The notes: generated by a model from the letters alone, not told the origin. DNA of 50,022 bases from Collinsella sp. (GCA_019419555.1 DXZR01000004.1:45658-95679), one strand, 5' to 3'; positions 28,960 to 37,450 are shown, counted from the first letter of the stretch. Made by a program: numbers and translations.

Positions 28960-30984
28960 ATGAAAAGACTCCCCCGCCTTGCGTTAGCCGCCGCGTTGTT
29001 TGCCGGCGCGCTCGCAGGCATCCCAAGCCTCGCTTTCGCGGGAAACCTGCCCGCCGCTATTGACGGCTCCGTGGCCGTCATGCACACCAACGATATCCAC
29101 GGCAGCTACAAGTACAGCTACAACGCAAGCAAGGGCACCGGCACGGTGGGCTTTGACGGACTGGCGGTTCTCTATAGCGCCCAAAGCAGCGCCCCCGATC
29201 TTTTGCTCGATGCGGGCGATACCTTCCACGGACAGTCCTTCGCCACCATGAGCGAGGGCAAGAGCATCGCCGAGCTCATGGACACCTTCTACGCCGACGG
29301 CTACGACGCAACCACGCCAGGCAACCACGACTGGAGCTACGGCGCGGACAAACTCCGCACCATGACCGGCTACAGCACCAGCGGCACGCCCTTCGCCATG
29401 CTCTGCGCGAATGCGAAGTCTACGAGCGGCGTATGGAGCTCGAGCATCACGAAGACGCTCGATCGCACCTGGGAGGACAGTGAAGGTCACTCAACGTTCG
29501 CCTACCAGATCAAGGTCGGCGTTGTAGGAGCCATGGATGAGTCGCTTGGCTCCTCGCTGCGCGCGGACCTGGTCGCGGGTACGTCGTTCTCGAGTGCCGC
29601 GAACGCCATCAATGCCGAGGCAGAGCAGCTGCGCAAGGAGGGCTGCGATGTTGTTGTGTGTATCGCGCACACGCTCGACGCCAAGACCTTTGCCACGCGA
29701 CTCCGTGGCGTCGATGCCCTTATCGCAGGCCACGAGCACATCAACCTTAACGAGAAGGTGACGGGAGCCGACGGCAAGACAATCCACGTTGTCGAGGCGG
29801 GCAGTGCCTTTGCCGAGGTGGGACTGCTTTCCATTCCGTACAAATACGACACGAATGGCACCGAGACGACCGACGACGACACGGTCACGGTCCCTGCAGA
29901 CGACAGCAACGAGAAGCTCTACACCGCCAAGAACGTCAACGACCTTTTGGCAGACCCCGACAAGGGCTCCGACTACCAAAGCCGCCTTGAAGCCGTCCGC
30001 AACAAGATCAAGCCGCTCGACGAGGACTTTGAAAACGAATCGAACAAGGTGCTCGGCACATCCACCACCAACTATTTCTACGGCGAGGACGCCGCAGGCA
30101 CGCATGGTTGGGAAATGGTGCGCACCACTGATTTCCGCCCCAGCAAGGAGGGCGACACCACCAAGGCCCAGACCATCGGCCACGTGATCTGCGGCTCCTA
30201 TCTTGCCCTGACGGGCGCGGACTTCGCTATCGAAAACGCTGGCGGCATCCGCGGCGGCATCGCGGCGGGCAACGTGACCGCCGGCAACGTCATCGCCATC
30301 TCGCCCTACGGCAACACCGTGGAGACCTGGACCATGACCGGCGCGGACTTCCTCGCAGCGCTCGAGCACTCGCTACAAATCAGCGACGATTGTAACGACA
30401 GCTACGAGCTTCAGCAGGCTTATGTGGCGGCCGGTCACACCGAGCAGGAGGCGCAAGACAAGTACAAATGGCGCGATGACTCTGGCAGCGTTCTCTCCTT
30501 TGGCGGCATCAACGTGACGATTGATTGGACGCAGCCCGAAGGCAAGCGCATTGTGAGTGCCACACTCACCAAAGACGGCAGCACGCTCGACCCCGCCAAG
30601 ACCTATACCGTCGCCACCAACAACTACATCATTACCAACACGACCGACTTTCCCACCTTTGCACACGCCACCAAGTACACCGAGTGGGGCACGTGCGAGG
30701 CGGCGCTGAGGGCGCTGATCGGGCAGAACGGCTGGGAGAGCAAGATGACCGGGCTCGCCGGCACCATCGGCTTCGGCTCCGCAGCCGTGGACCCCACGCC
30801 CTCACCGGCCCCGACGCCTAAGCCCTCGTCTAAGACGGACACGGCGACCACGAAGGTCATCACCAAGAAGACGACCGGTAAGCTTGCCGCAACGGGAGAC
30901 CGCACGCTGGCAGTAGTTGGCGCGTGCCTTATCGGCGGCATCATCGTCATCATGCTCGGCATTATCTGGAAGCGTCGACGCTAA
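28960..30984 (+). CDS. Surface 5'-nucleotidase/2',3'-cyclic phosphodiesterase family protein
   Basis: Dephosphorylates extracellular nucleotides to nucleosides for salvage. The 674 residues start with a signal peptide (cut after about 27, SLAFA). The metallophosphoesterase domain has DIH (45-47, HTNDIHG), AGDTFHG, PGNHDW, IAHT and GHEH, and the C-terminal 5'-nucleotidase domain (about 350-610) has ENAGGIRGGI and SPYGNTVETWTMTG. A Pro/Thr/Lys linker leads to LAATG (642-646), a membrane helix and KRRR, a sortase-type signal; the LAxTG form is known for class E sortases of actinobacteria. No sortase is in the window. AAGGA precedes the ATG by seven bases. Confidence 0.9.
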   Translation: MKRLPRLALAAALFAGALAGIPSLAFAGNLPAAIDGSVAVMHTNDIHGSYKYSYNASKGTGTVGFDGLAVLYSAQSSAPDLLLDAGDTFHGQSFATMSEGKSIAELMDTFYADGYDATTPGNHDWSYGADKLRTMTGYSTSGTPFAMLCANAKSTSGVWSSSITKTLDRTWEDSEGHSTFAYQIKVGVVGAMDESLGSSLRADLVAGTSFSSAANAINAEAEQLRKEGCDVVVCIAHTLDAKTFATRLRGVDALIAGHEHINLNEKVTGADGKTIHVVEAGSAFAEVGLLSIPYKYDTNGTETTDDDTVTVPADDSNEKLYTAKNVNDLLADPDKGSDYQSRLEAVRNKIKPLDEDFENESNKVLGTSTTNYFYGEDAAGTHGWEMVRTTDFRPSKEGDTTKAQTIGHVICGSYLALTGADFAIENAGGIRGGIAAGNVTAGNVIAISPYGNTVETWTMTGADFLAALEHSLQISDDCNDSYELQQAYVAAGHTEQEAQDKYKWRDDSGSVLSFGGINVTIDWTQPEGKRIVSATLTKDGSTLDPAKTYTVATNNYIITNTTDFPTFAHATKYTEWGTCEAALRALIGQNGWESKMTGLAGTIGFGSAAVDPTPSPAPTPKPSSKTDTATTKVITKKTTGKLAATGDRTLAVVGACLIGGIIVIMLGIIWKRRR

Positions 30985-31035
30985 GCTACACCGCCGGGCC
31001 TTACAGCCCCGCCGCGTAAACCTTATATCGAGCAC

Positions 31036-31068
31036 AGAAGCCCGTCCGATGTGATCGGACGGGCTTCT
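31036..31068 (+). terminator. Terminator after the 5'-nucleotidase gene
   Basis: AGAAGCCCGTCCGA pairs perfectly with TCGGACGGGCTTCT (14 bp, loop TGTGA). Few T follow on the plus strand, so it may be weak. Confidence 0.7.
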
Positions 31069-31112
31069 TGGTGGGTATCATGGTTGGACGATCATTAGGA
31101 GGTTTTCCCTAC

Positions 31113-31880
31113 ATGGAATTGTTTGAGCCGATTCTTCATTTCTTTGAGCAACGGTGGGTCCACAACATCATCTGGGCCGTCATCTTGGCGATAGGCACCG
31201 CCGTCGCCGCCAAGGTCGTATCCAAGACCCTGAACCATCTGCTTAACCGAGACGATAACCCGCTTCCGGCATCGAGTATCTTCATCAACATCGCGCGGGC
31301 CGTCATCTGGATGATCGGCGGCAGCTTTATCCTCGACAACTGCTTTGGCATTAACGCAAACGCCCTCGTTGCCGCTCTTGGCGTCGGCGGCATCGCCATT
31401 TCGCTCGGCTTTCAGGACACGCTGTCAAACCTTATCGGCGGCATGCAGGTGACCTTTATGGGCATCATCAAGCCCGGCGACAATATCGAGGTCGGCGGCG
31501 TATCCGGCGTGGTCCAAGACATCACTTGGCGCCATACAACGATTGAGGATGCCTGTGGACAGACCATCATTGTGCCCAACTCCAACATTTCCAAGAACAC
31601 ACTCGTGCATTTGATGCCCTTTGGGCGCGTGGCCGTGCCCGTTGCCGTAAAGGACACGTCCAAGTGGGCTTCCCTTGACGTGCTGGCAGACGAGCTGACC
31701 AGCGCCACCAAGGCCGCCGTGCTTCCCATCTCGGGCTTTGACAAGGAGCCCTACGTACTCTTTAGCGAAATCGGCGACTTTGGCATCAAAGGAAAGATCA
31801 TCTTTATCGTCAGCGACGACAGCACTACTTTCACGGCAGCCGACGCCTGCATCCGTGCCATCGCCCCCATCATCGCCTAA
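31113..31880 (+). CDS. Mechanosensitive channel of the MscS family
   Basis: A 255-residue channel that releases ions when membrane tension rises. It has three helices; the pore helix contains ALGVGGIAISLGFQDTLSNL (the Gly/Ala-rich TM3), followed by the beta domain (IKPGDNIEV ... GVVQDITWRHTTI ... IVPNSN). The start at 31113 (MELFEPIL) has AGGAGG ten bases upstream; an earlier in-frame start lies within the preceding hairpin. Small MscS-like proteins of this kind often pair with c-di-AMP-regulated turgor control, and disA is in this window, but no direct link is visible. Confidence 0.88.
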   Translation: MELFEPILHFFEQRWVHNIIWAVILAIGTAVAAKVVSKTLNHLLNRDDNPLPASSIFINIARAVIWMIGGSFILDNCFGINANALVAALGVGGIAISLGFQDTLSNLIGGMQVTFMGIIKPGDNIEVGGVSGVVQDITWRHTTIEDACGQTIIVPNSNISKNTLVHLMPFGRVAVPVAVKDTSKWASLDVLADELTSATKAAVLPISGFDKEPYVLFSEIGDFGIKGKIIFIVSDDSTTFTAADACIRAIAPIIA

Positions 31881-31881
31881 C

Positions 31882-31913
31882 CCGCCAAAAAGGGACAGGC
31901 ACCTTTGTGGTGG
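31882..31913 (+). repeat. Dispersed palindromic repeat C4 (GGGACAGG family)
   Basis: The core AGGGACAGGCACCTTTGTGG is the reverse complement of most of the unit at 34758-34790, so the BMP/phosphoesterase gene pair is flanked by inverted copies. Confidence 0.6.
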
Positions 31914-31971
31914 TTTTCATTCGTGGTACCATGGTTCATATAGTTGTTTAAACGACTAAGGGAGCAACATC

Positions 31972-33888
31972 ATGGAAGAGGCCTATCGTCAAGCACGCAA
32001 GCGCGGCGAGCAGGGACGCCGTCGCGCCATCAGCCAAAGCGAGCACCCGTACCTTACGGACCTCGACAGCCTCGTTGCCCAGCTCCCCTTAGGTCAGCGA
32101 GAGAATGTCGGCCTAAGGGATATTCCGCTCGAAATGGTCGTCGGCACAGTCACCAAAGGCCGTCAGTCCGCCTTTTCATGCAACTTTATGCCCCTGCTGC
32201 CGTTTAACACTGAGTTCGCCCGCAAGTGGTCCAACCTCTACGACATCCAGGTAACCGAGGGCTATCGCGATCCCATCATCGTCACCGAGTTCATGCATCG
32301 GTTCTATGTCCAGGAAGGCAACAAACGCGTCAGTGTCCTCAAATTCCTGGACGCTCCAACGGTTTCGGCCAGGGTCACCCGTCTCTACCCCGGCACATGG
32401 GATTCCGTCGAAAGCCGCCTGTACGGTGAATTCTGCGCGTTTTGGCGCGTCTGCCCCCTATACGAAATCGAGTTCTCGCGTGAGGGAAGCTACGAGACGC
32501 TCGCCAAGATGCTCGGTCGGAACCTTATCGAAAAATGGCCGCAGAAAAAGGTCGACTACCTGCGCCACACCTTCCTGCTCTTTAAGCGCGCCTACCTTCG
32601 CGCAGGCGGCGACCACCTGGACATTACGCCCGCCGACGCCATGCTCGTCTACCTCAATGTGTACAACCAGGACCGCCTGCTGGATACGCCGACGGATATC
32701 GTCGTAAACCGCCTGTGCAAGATTTGGCGCGAGCTGGTCATTGCCGGCAAAAACGACGAGGACAAGGTCGATCTTGTCGAAGCGCCGAGCGTCGATGAGG
32801 AGGAGTCGCCCGCCAAGTCCACCTCCGGCGTGCTCAACTTCTTTATGGGCAAGACTGTCTATTCGGCGGCCAACCCCCTGCGTATCGCCTTTATCCATGA
32901 GTTCCCCTGTGCGGCGTCGAGCTGGGACAGTCTGCACGACCAAGGACGTCAGTATCTCGATGAGCACTTTGACGGTATCGTGCGCACCGAGGCGTTCGAA
33001 GACTGTCACAATCCGGACGTGTTCTACGCCGCCGTGGAAACGGCTGTCAAACATGGAGACAACGTCATCTTCTCGACCTCGCACCGCCTGATGGAATACA
33101 CGCTCAGAGCTGCCGTTGAGTATCCCCAGGTTCGGTTCCTTAACTGCTCTATCGGCCTTCCCCACCAAAGCGTCCGTTCGTACTTTGGCAAGATGTACGA
33201 GGCCAAGTTCCTCCTGGGCGCCCTTGCCGCCAGCATGGCGGACAACCATCGCATCGGCTACCACGCGTCGGTCTTCGCATCCGGCGCGCTCAGCGAGATC
33301 AATGCCTTTGCCATCGGCGCCTCGCTGCTCGACCCCCGCGCGCAAATTATCCTCACCTGGGGCGATGTGCCCGCCGGCGGTCTCGCCGAGGCCATGTGCC
33401 GCGAAGGCGTGAGCGTCATGACCGGCGCTGACATGTCAAAGTCGCTCGAAGACCCTACGGCCTACGGACTCCACCGCCTGGTCGATGGCAAGGTTACCGG
33501 CATCGCCATGCCGGTATGGAACTGGGGCCGTTACTACGAGCTCATCGTTCGCAGCCTTCTGCACGGCACGTGGGACGAGACCAGCGATGACAACCAAGTG
33601 CGCGCCGTGAACTACTGGTACGGCATGAGCTCCGGCGTTATCGACATCCGTTACGCTCCGGGCCTACCCTACCAGACGCGCAAACTCGTGCAGTTGCTCC
33701 GCAACGGCATTGTCGAGGGATCCATCAACCCCTTTGGCGGCGAGCTCCACAGTCAGAACGGCGTGGTACAGATCGAAGGCTTCCCTCCGCTGCCGAGCAC
33801 GCAGATTGTCGAGATGAATTGGCTGGCGGATAACGTGGTAGGCACCATTCCGCAGCTCGACGATGAGCCGAAAGTCCCTGCCCTATGA
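31972..33888 (+). CDS. Cytosolic BMP-domain protein with ParB-like N-terminus
   Basis: A 638-residue protein with no signal peptide or lipobox. The N-terminal ~140 residues carry IPLEMVVGT and EGNKRVSVLKF (115-125), which resemble the ParB/sulfiredoxin-like fold. A middle region (about 140-290) is unassigned. The C-terminal part from about residue 302 (ANPLRIAFIHEFPCAASSWD ...) matches the BMP/PnrA nucleoside-binding family, normally extracellular lipoproteins. Such intracellular fusions are found in Clostridia and Coriobacteria but their role is unknown; sensing nucleosides is a reasonable guess. The stop overlaps the start of the next gene (ATGA), so both are translated together. Confidence 0.75.
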   Translation: MEEAYRQARKRGEQGRRRAISQSEHPYLTDLDSLVAQLPLGQRENVGLRDIPLEMVVGTVTKGRQSAFSCNFMPLLPFNTEFARKWSNLYDIQVTEGYRDPIIVTEFMHRFYVQEGNKRVSVLKFLDAPTVSARVTRLYPGTWDSVESRLYGEFCAFWRVCPLYEIEFSREGSYETLAKMLGRNLIEKWPQKKVDYLRHTFLLFKRAYLRAGGDHLDITPADAMLVYLNVYNQDRLLDTPTDIVVNRLCKIWRELVIAGKNDEDKVDLVEAPSVDEEESPAKSTSGVLNFFMGKTVYSAANPLRIAFIHEFPCAASSWDSLHDQGRQYLDEHFDGIVRTEAFEDCHNPDVFYAAVETAVKHGDNVIFSTSHRLMEYTLRAAVEYPQVRFLNCSIGLPHQSVRSYFGKMYEAKFLLGALAASMADNHRIGYHASVFASGALSEINAFAIGASLLDPRAQIILTWGDVPAGGLAEAMCREGVSVMTGADMSKSLEDPTAYGLHRLVDGKVTGIAMPVWNWGRYYELIVRSLLHGTWDETSDDNQVRAVNYWYGMSSGVIDIRYAPGLPYQTRKLVQLLRNGIVEGSINPFGGELHSQNGVVQIEGFPPLPSTQIVEMNWLADNVVGTIPQLDDEPKVPAL

Positions 33889-34595
33889 AAATCCTTGCCA
33901 TAGCCGATACCGAAGAACGATGCCTTTGGGAGTGCTTTCGCAAGGAACGCTTTGAGGGCGTCGACCTGATTTTGTCCGCCGGCGATCTGGACCCGGACTA
34001 TCTTGAGTTTTTGGTTACGGTCATCAACAAACCGCTCATCTACGTGCGCGGCAATCACGATGACCGCTACGCACGTCATGCACCGGGTGGATGTATCTGC
34101 GTAGAGGACAGCGTGTACACGTACCGAGGGATTCGCATTGCGGGCCTTGGCGGGTCCATGCGTTATCGCGACGGCGCCAACATGTACACCGAACGCGAGA
34201 TGTCCAAGCGCATGCGTAAGCTGTCGCGTAAGGTTAGGATGGTCGGCGGGTGCGACATTCTGCTTACCCATGCACCCGCCGCCGGTATGGGTGATCTGGA
34301 CGATCTGCCGCATCGAGGATTCGAGTGTTTTAACACAGCACTCGAATCCTGGAATCCCGACTACATGGTGCACGGGCATGTGCACCAAAGCTACGGTTGC
34401 GATTTTCAGCGCGAGCGTCAGCATGTGTGTGGAACGACGATCATCAACGCCTGCGGCTATACGCAGTTTGAGCTCGACCAGACGCACTACCCCATCCGCG
34501 GCTGGCAAGCAGCTTGGCTCAACTCACAAACCATGCGCCGCGAGCTCAAACGCCACGAAGCCATCGAGTCTTCAACAGCCAGAACACCCTGGTAA
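33885..34595 (+). CDS. Metallophosphoesterase, calcineurin-like
   Basis: A 236-residue phosphoesterase. Motifs are: IADTEE (Asp 8; the usual second metal His is replaced by Glu), AGDLD (33-34 Gly-Asp), RGNHDD (56-59 GNHD), LLTHAP and HGHVH. The fold is that of two-metal phosphoesterases (YfcE/CpdA-like). The substrate is unknown. Translation is coupled to the BMP-domain protein by a four-base overlap, suggesting that the two act on the same nucleotide or nucleoside. Confidence 0.82.
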   Translation: MKILAIADTEERCLWECFRKERFEGVDLILSAGDLDPDYLEFLVTVINKPLIYVRGNHDDRYARHAPGGCICVEDSVYTYRGIRIAGLGGSMRYRDGANMYTEREMSKRMRKLSRKVRMVGGCDILLTHAPAAGMGDLDDLPHRGFECFNTALESWNPDYMVHGHVHQSYGCDFQRERQHVCGTTIINACGYTQFELDQTHYPIRGWQAAWLNSQTMRRELKRHEAIESSTARTPW

Positions 34596-34618
34596 CCACC
34601 TTTAAGGCTTGACGCTGC

Positions 34619-34718
34619 GCCGGCCCCAAGCACCCCATCTCGCCCCTCAAGCCGTCGCTCGCGTACCAAAGTACGCATCGCTCCTCTTTCGGGGCGACCT
34701 AGGGCACTTGGAACCGGC
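34619..34718 (-). repeat. Family B nested-hairpin element, copy B2
   Basis: The outer stem of about 28 bp (34619-34646 with 34691-34718) has several mismatches and G-U pairs. On the minus strand the left loop is GAAAGAGGAGCGAT, the inner stem GCGTAC/GTACGC (loop TTTG) and the right loop GAGCGACGGCTTGA. The left loop equals that of copy B3 at AAAGAGGAG. It lies between the convergent phosphoesterase and rplA genes. Confidence 0.7.
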
Positions 34719-34757
34719 TCGCTGCGATGCCATAACATTGACGCCAAAGTGCCCAAG

Positions 34758-34790
34758 CCACCACAAAGGTGCCTGTCCCCGTTGTGGTGG
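34758..34790 (-). repeat. Dispersed palindromic repeat C5 (GGGACAGG family, reverse)
   Basis: CCACCACAA and TTGTGGTGG arms around GGTGCCTGTCCCC; the reverse complement matches the unit at 31882-31913. Confidence 0.6.
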
Positions 34791-34808
34791 TTTTGGCCCG
34801 AGATAGCA

Positions 34809-34844
34809 AGAAACCCGGTCCTGCACGAGGCAGAACCGGGTTTC
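34809..34844 (-). terminator. Terminator of the rpmG-secE-nusG-rplKA operon
   Basis: AGAAACCCGGTTCTG and the complementary arm CCGGGTTTCT form a long stem 40 bases after rplA. It is nearly symmetric and could also end transcription from the plus strand. Confidence 0.75.
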
Positions 34845-34882
34845 TTTAGCAATGCTTGCTTTGCTCAGGCAGTAACTGTTAG

Positions 34883-35590
34883 TTACTCAGCCAGGAAGTC
34901 ACGCTGGACAGCGGGATCGACCTTGACGCCAGGGCCCATGGTGGAAGACACGGAGATGGACTTGACGTACTTGCCCTTAGCAGAAGAGGGCTTGACGCGC
35001 AGAATCTCGGTGTACAGGGCAGCGTAGTTCTCGACGAGCTGCTGCTCAGAGAAGGACTTCTTGCCCAGGGGCACGTGGCAGATGCCGTAGCGGTCGGCGC
35101 GGTACTCAACGCGGCCAGCCTTGAGCTCGGAGACCATCTTGGCGACGTCCATGGTCACGGTGCCGAGCTTGGGGTTCGGCATGAGGCCACGGGGACCAAG
35201 GATCTTACCGATGCGGCCAACCTTGGCCATCATGTTCGGCGTAGCGATAGCGGCGTCGAAGTTGATCTCGCCCTTCTGAATCTGGGCGACGAGCTCGTCG
35301 GAACCGATGATGTCGGCGCCGGCAGCCTCAGCCTCACGGGCCTTCTCGCCCTCGGCGAAGACGGCAACACGAACGGTCTTGCCGGTGCCGTGGGGCAGGG
35401 AGATGGAACCACGGATGTTCTGGTCAGCCTTACGAGTATCGATGCCCAAACGGAAGTGAGCCTCGACGGTCTCGTCGAACTTGGCGGTGTCGAGCTCCTT
35501 GATGAGCTTGGCAGCCTGAAGGGGGGTGTAGAGCGTGGCGCGGTCGATCTTCTCGGCAGCGGCGTTATAGCTCTTACCATGCTTAGCCAT
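34883..35590 (-). CDS. rplA: 50S ribosomal protein L1
   Basis: Binds 23S rRNA at the mobile L1 stalk and, in many bacteria, represses its own mRNA. The 235 residues include FDETVEAHFRLGIDTRKADQ and the signature KVGRIGKILGPRGLMPNPK. I start at the ATG at 35590 because AGGAGG is eight bases upstream; an ATG two codons earlier is too close. It follows rplK after 117 bases that may hold an L1-binding site. Confidence 0.97.
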   Translation of the reverse strand: MAKHGKSYNAAAEKIDRATLYTPLQAAKLIKELDTAKFDETVEAHFRLGIDTRKADQNIRGSISLPHGTGKTVRVAVFAEGEKAREAEAAGADIIGSDELVAQIQKGEINFDAAIATPNMMAKVGRIGKILGPRGLMPNPKLGTVTMDVAKMVSELKAGRVEYRADRYGICHVPLGKKSFSEQQLVENYAALYTEILRVKPSSAKGKYVKSISVSSTMGPGVKVDPAVQRDFLAE

Positions 35591-35617
35591 GTGCATTACC
35601 TCCTGTGGTTAAACGGG

Positions 35618-35660
35618 CGTGAGCCCTCCCACATCGTATCGTGTGCCCTATTGCACACAT
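35618..35660 (-). promoter_or_regulatory. Possible L1-binding site in the rplK-rplA spacer
   Basis: The minus strand has GTGTGC-AATAG-GGCACAC then GATGTGGGAGGGCTCAC. The GUGGGAGG block matches the conserved L1 site of 23S rRNA (helix 76 region). Autoregulation by L1 is known in other bacteria, usually upstream of rplK. Confidence 0.35.
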
Positions 35661-35707
35661 TTAACGGGCGCCCCGGTCGGAGCACCCGCCGTTACCATAA
35701 GAAATCG

Positions 35708-36136
35708 CTACTCAGCGATGGTGACGCCCATGGAACGGGCGGTACCGGCGATAATCTTCTTGGCGGCGTCAATGTCGTTGGCATTGAGGTCCGGCATCTT
35801 GATCTCGGCGATCTTGGTGAGCTGCTCCTGGGAGAGCTGACCAACCTTGTCAGCCTGGGGCTTAGCGGAACCAGACTTGAGGTTCAGCTCCTTCTTGATA
35901 AGGTGAGCCGCCGGCGGGGTCTTGGTGATGAAGGAGAAGGACTTGTCCTCGTAGACAGAGATCTCAACGGGGATGATGTCACCCTTCTTGTCCTGCGTCT
36001 CGGCGTTAAAGGCCTGGCAGAACTGCATGATGTTCACGCCAGCAGCGCCCAGGGCGGGGCCGACGGGAGGAGCGGGGTTTGCTGCACCAGCAGGAATCTG
36101 GAGCTTAATGACGTTGGCAACCTTCTTCTCAGCCAT
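35708..36136 (-). CDS. rplK: 50S ribosomal protein L11
   Basis: Binds the GTPase-associated centre of 23S rRNA and is needed for the stringent response. The 142 residues contain KLQIPAGAANPAPPVGPALG, the thiostrepton-site Pro-rich helix, and the C-terminal RNA-binding domain ending in GTARSMGVTI. The ATG at 36136 follows GGA; two codons upstream is a less likely start. It lies 120 bases after nusG, in the same operon direction. Confidence 0.97.
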   Translation of the reverse strand: MAEKKVANVIKLQIPAGAANPAPPVGPALGAAGVNIMQFCQAFNAETQDKKGDIIPVEISVYEDKSFSFITKTPPAAHLIKKELNLKSGSAKPQADKVGQLSQEQLTKIAEIKMPDLNANDIDAAKKIIAGTARSMGVTIAE

Positions 36137-36256
36137 GGTCATTCCTTTCGAATCACGAGTGTGAAGTACTTGCTATATCGTAAGCACGCACGTGTTAGAA
36201 GCACTCCTGAGATGAGCAGTCACAGAAGAAGCACGCTCGCGCGAACGGACGAAAAC

Positions 36257-36793
36257 TTAAGCGATGACAGCGACCTGGTTAAAGTCGAGCTCGACCGGCG
36301 TCTCGCGGCCAAAGATCATCAGCGTGACCTTGAGCTTGCCAGCCTCGGTGTTAACCTCGGAGACCTTGCCATCAAAGTCGGTAAGCGGGCCATCGGTGAC
36401 GCGGACGGACGTACCGACCTCAATATCAACCGAGGTGCGCTTGGGCGAATCGCCCTTACCGGGACGACGAGTCATCTTGTTGTACTCGTCGCGGGAAAGC
36501 GGAGCGGGCTTGCCGTTGCCGCCTAGGAAACCGGTGACGCCAGGCGTGTTACGAACACACGTCCAAGCATCATCATCCATCTCCATGCGGACAAGGACAT
36601 AACCCGGGAAAATCTTGGAATCCTTGGTCTCACGCTTGCCACCCTCTTTAATCTCGGTGACACGCTCCATAGGAATCTCGATATCAAAGATACGGTCCTG
36701 CATGCCCATAGTCTCGATTCGATGCTCGAGATCGGACTTAACACGGTTCTCGTATCCAGAGTAAGTGTGAACGACGTACCAACGCTTAGACAT
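36257..36793 (-). CDS. nusG: Transcription termination/antitermination factor NusG
   Basis: Travels with RNA polymerase and couples it to ribosomes or Rho. The 178 residues have the NGN domain (KRWYVVHTYSGYENRVKSDL at the start, FPGYVLVRMEMDDDAW) and a C-terminal KOW domain (VRVTDGPLTDFDGKV). A linker of about 25 charged residues separates them. It starts three bases after the secE stop. Confidence 0.97.
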   Translation of the reverse strand: MSKRWYVVHTYSGYENRVKSDLEHRIETMGMQDRIFDIEIPMERVTEIKEGGKRETKDSKIFPGYVLVRMEMDDDAWTCVRNTPGVTGFLGGNGKPAPLSRDEYNKMTRRPGKGDSPKRTSVDIEVGTSVRVTDGPLTDFDGKVSEVNTEAGKLKVTLMIFGRETPVELDFNQVAVIA

Positions 36794-36796
36794 GGT

Positions 36797-37135
36797 TTAG
36801 CCCCTCAATCCAGAGAACAGAGCAAGAGCCTCGCCAAAGCCAGCATCGAGCAGAGCGATGACGACGCCGACGACGATCAGAGAAGCGCAAACGACGACCG
36901 AGTAGTTCACGAGCTCCTTCTTATCGGGCCACGTGACACGCTTCATCTCGGACTTGACCGAAGCGAAATACTTCTTGGTGCGGGCGAAGAAACCAGGCTT
37001 CTCGTTCTTCTTGGACTTCGCAGCCTTCTCGTTCTTCTTGGCAACGGCCTTCTTGGCCTCAACCTTGGAGTTGGCGGCAGCTTTGTTGGCAGGTGCCGGC
37101 TGCTGAGCCTTCTTCTTGTTCTTCTTGTTGGCCAT
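36797..37135 (-). CDS. secE: Preprotein translocase subunit SecE
   Basis: Small essential part of the SecYEG protein channel. The 112 residues begin with a long Lys/Ala-rich cytosolic tail (1-45), followed by the amphipathic helix with the conserved VKSEMKRVTWPDKKELV (60-76) and one membrane helix (VVVCASLIVVGVVIALLDAG). The basic tail is longer than in most single-helix SecE proteins, as often in actinobacteria. It lies between tRNA-Trp and nusG. Confidence 0.95.
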   Translation of the reverse strand: MANKKNKKKAQQPAPANKAAANSKVEAKKAVAKKNEKAAKSKKNEKPGFFARTKKYFASVKSEMKRVTWPDKKELVNYSVVVCASLIVVGVVIALLDAGFGEALALFSGLRG

Positions 37136-37211
37136 TTGGGTTACCTCCGCGCAATGCGCTTATACATGAGTAAACCGTAAGCCCCCAAGTGGGAGCTTAC
37201 GGAATAATGAC

Positions 37212-37287
37212 TGGCACGCCAGGAAGGACTCGAACCCTCAACACTCGGTTTTGGAGACCGATGCTCTACCAATTGAACTACTGGCGT
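37212..37287 (-). tRNA. tRNA-Trp (CCA anticodon)
   Basis: A 76-nt cloverleaf on the minus strand. The acceptor ACGCCAG pairs with CTGGCGT, the anticodon loop is CTCCAAA (anticodon CCA), the T loop is TTCGAGT, and the 3' CCA is encoded. It lies between rpmG and secE, a common arrangement. Confidence 0.97.
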
Positions 37288-37300
37288 ATGTGACTAGAGA

Positions 37301-37450
37301 CTAGCGAGTCTCTTTGTGCAGCGTCTGGTGACGGCACCAGGGGCAATACTTCTTGATCTCCATACGATCAGGCATGGTCGACTTGTTCTTGGTGGTCGTA
37401 TAGTTGCGGCGCTTGCACTCAGTGCACGCAAGAGTAACTAGAGTACGCAT
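37301..37450 (-). CDS. rpmG: 50S ribosomal protein L33
   Basis: A 49-residue protein too short to be picked up easily. The translation begins MRTLVTLACTECKRRNYTTT and continues to KKYCPWCRHQTLHKETR. The two CxxC pairs (Cys 9/12 and 36/39) bind zinc, so this is the zinc-containing form. It is the first gene of the operon rpmG, tRNA-Trp, secE, nusG, rplK, rplA, behind a strong promoter. Confidence 0.95.
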   Translation of the reverse strand: MRTLVTLACTECKRRNYTTTKNKSTMPDRMEIKKYCPWCRHQTLHKETR

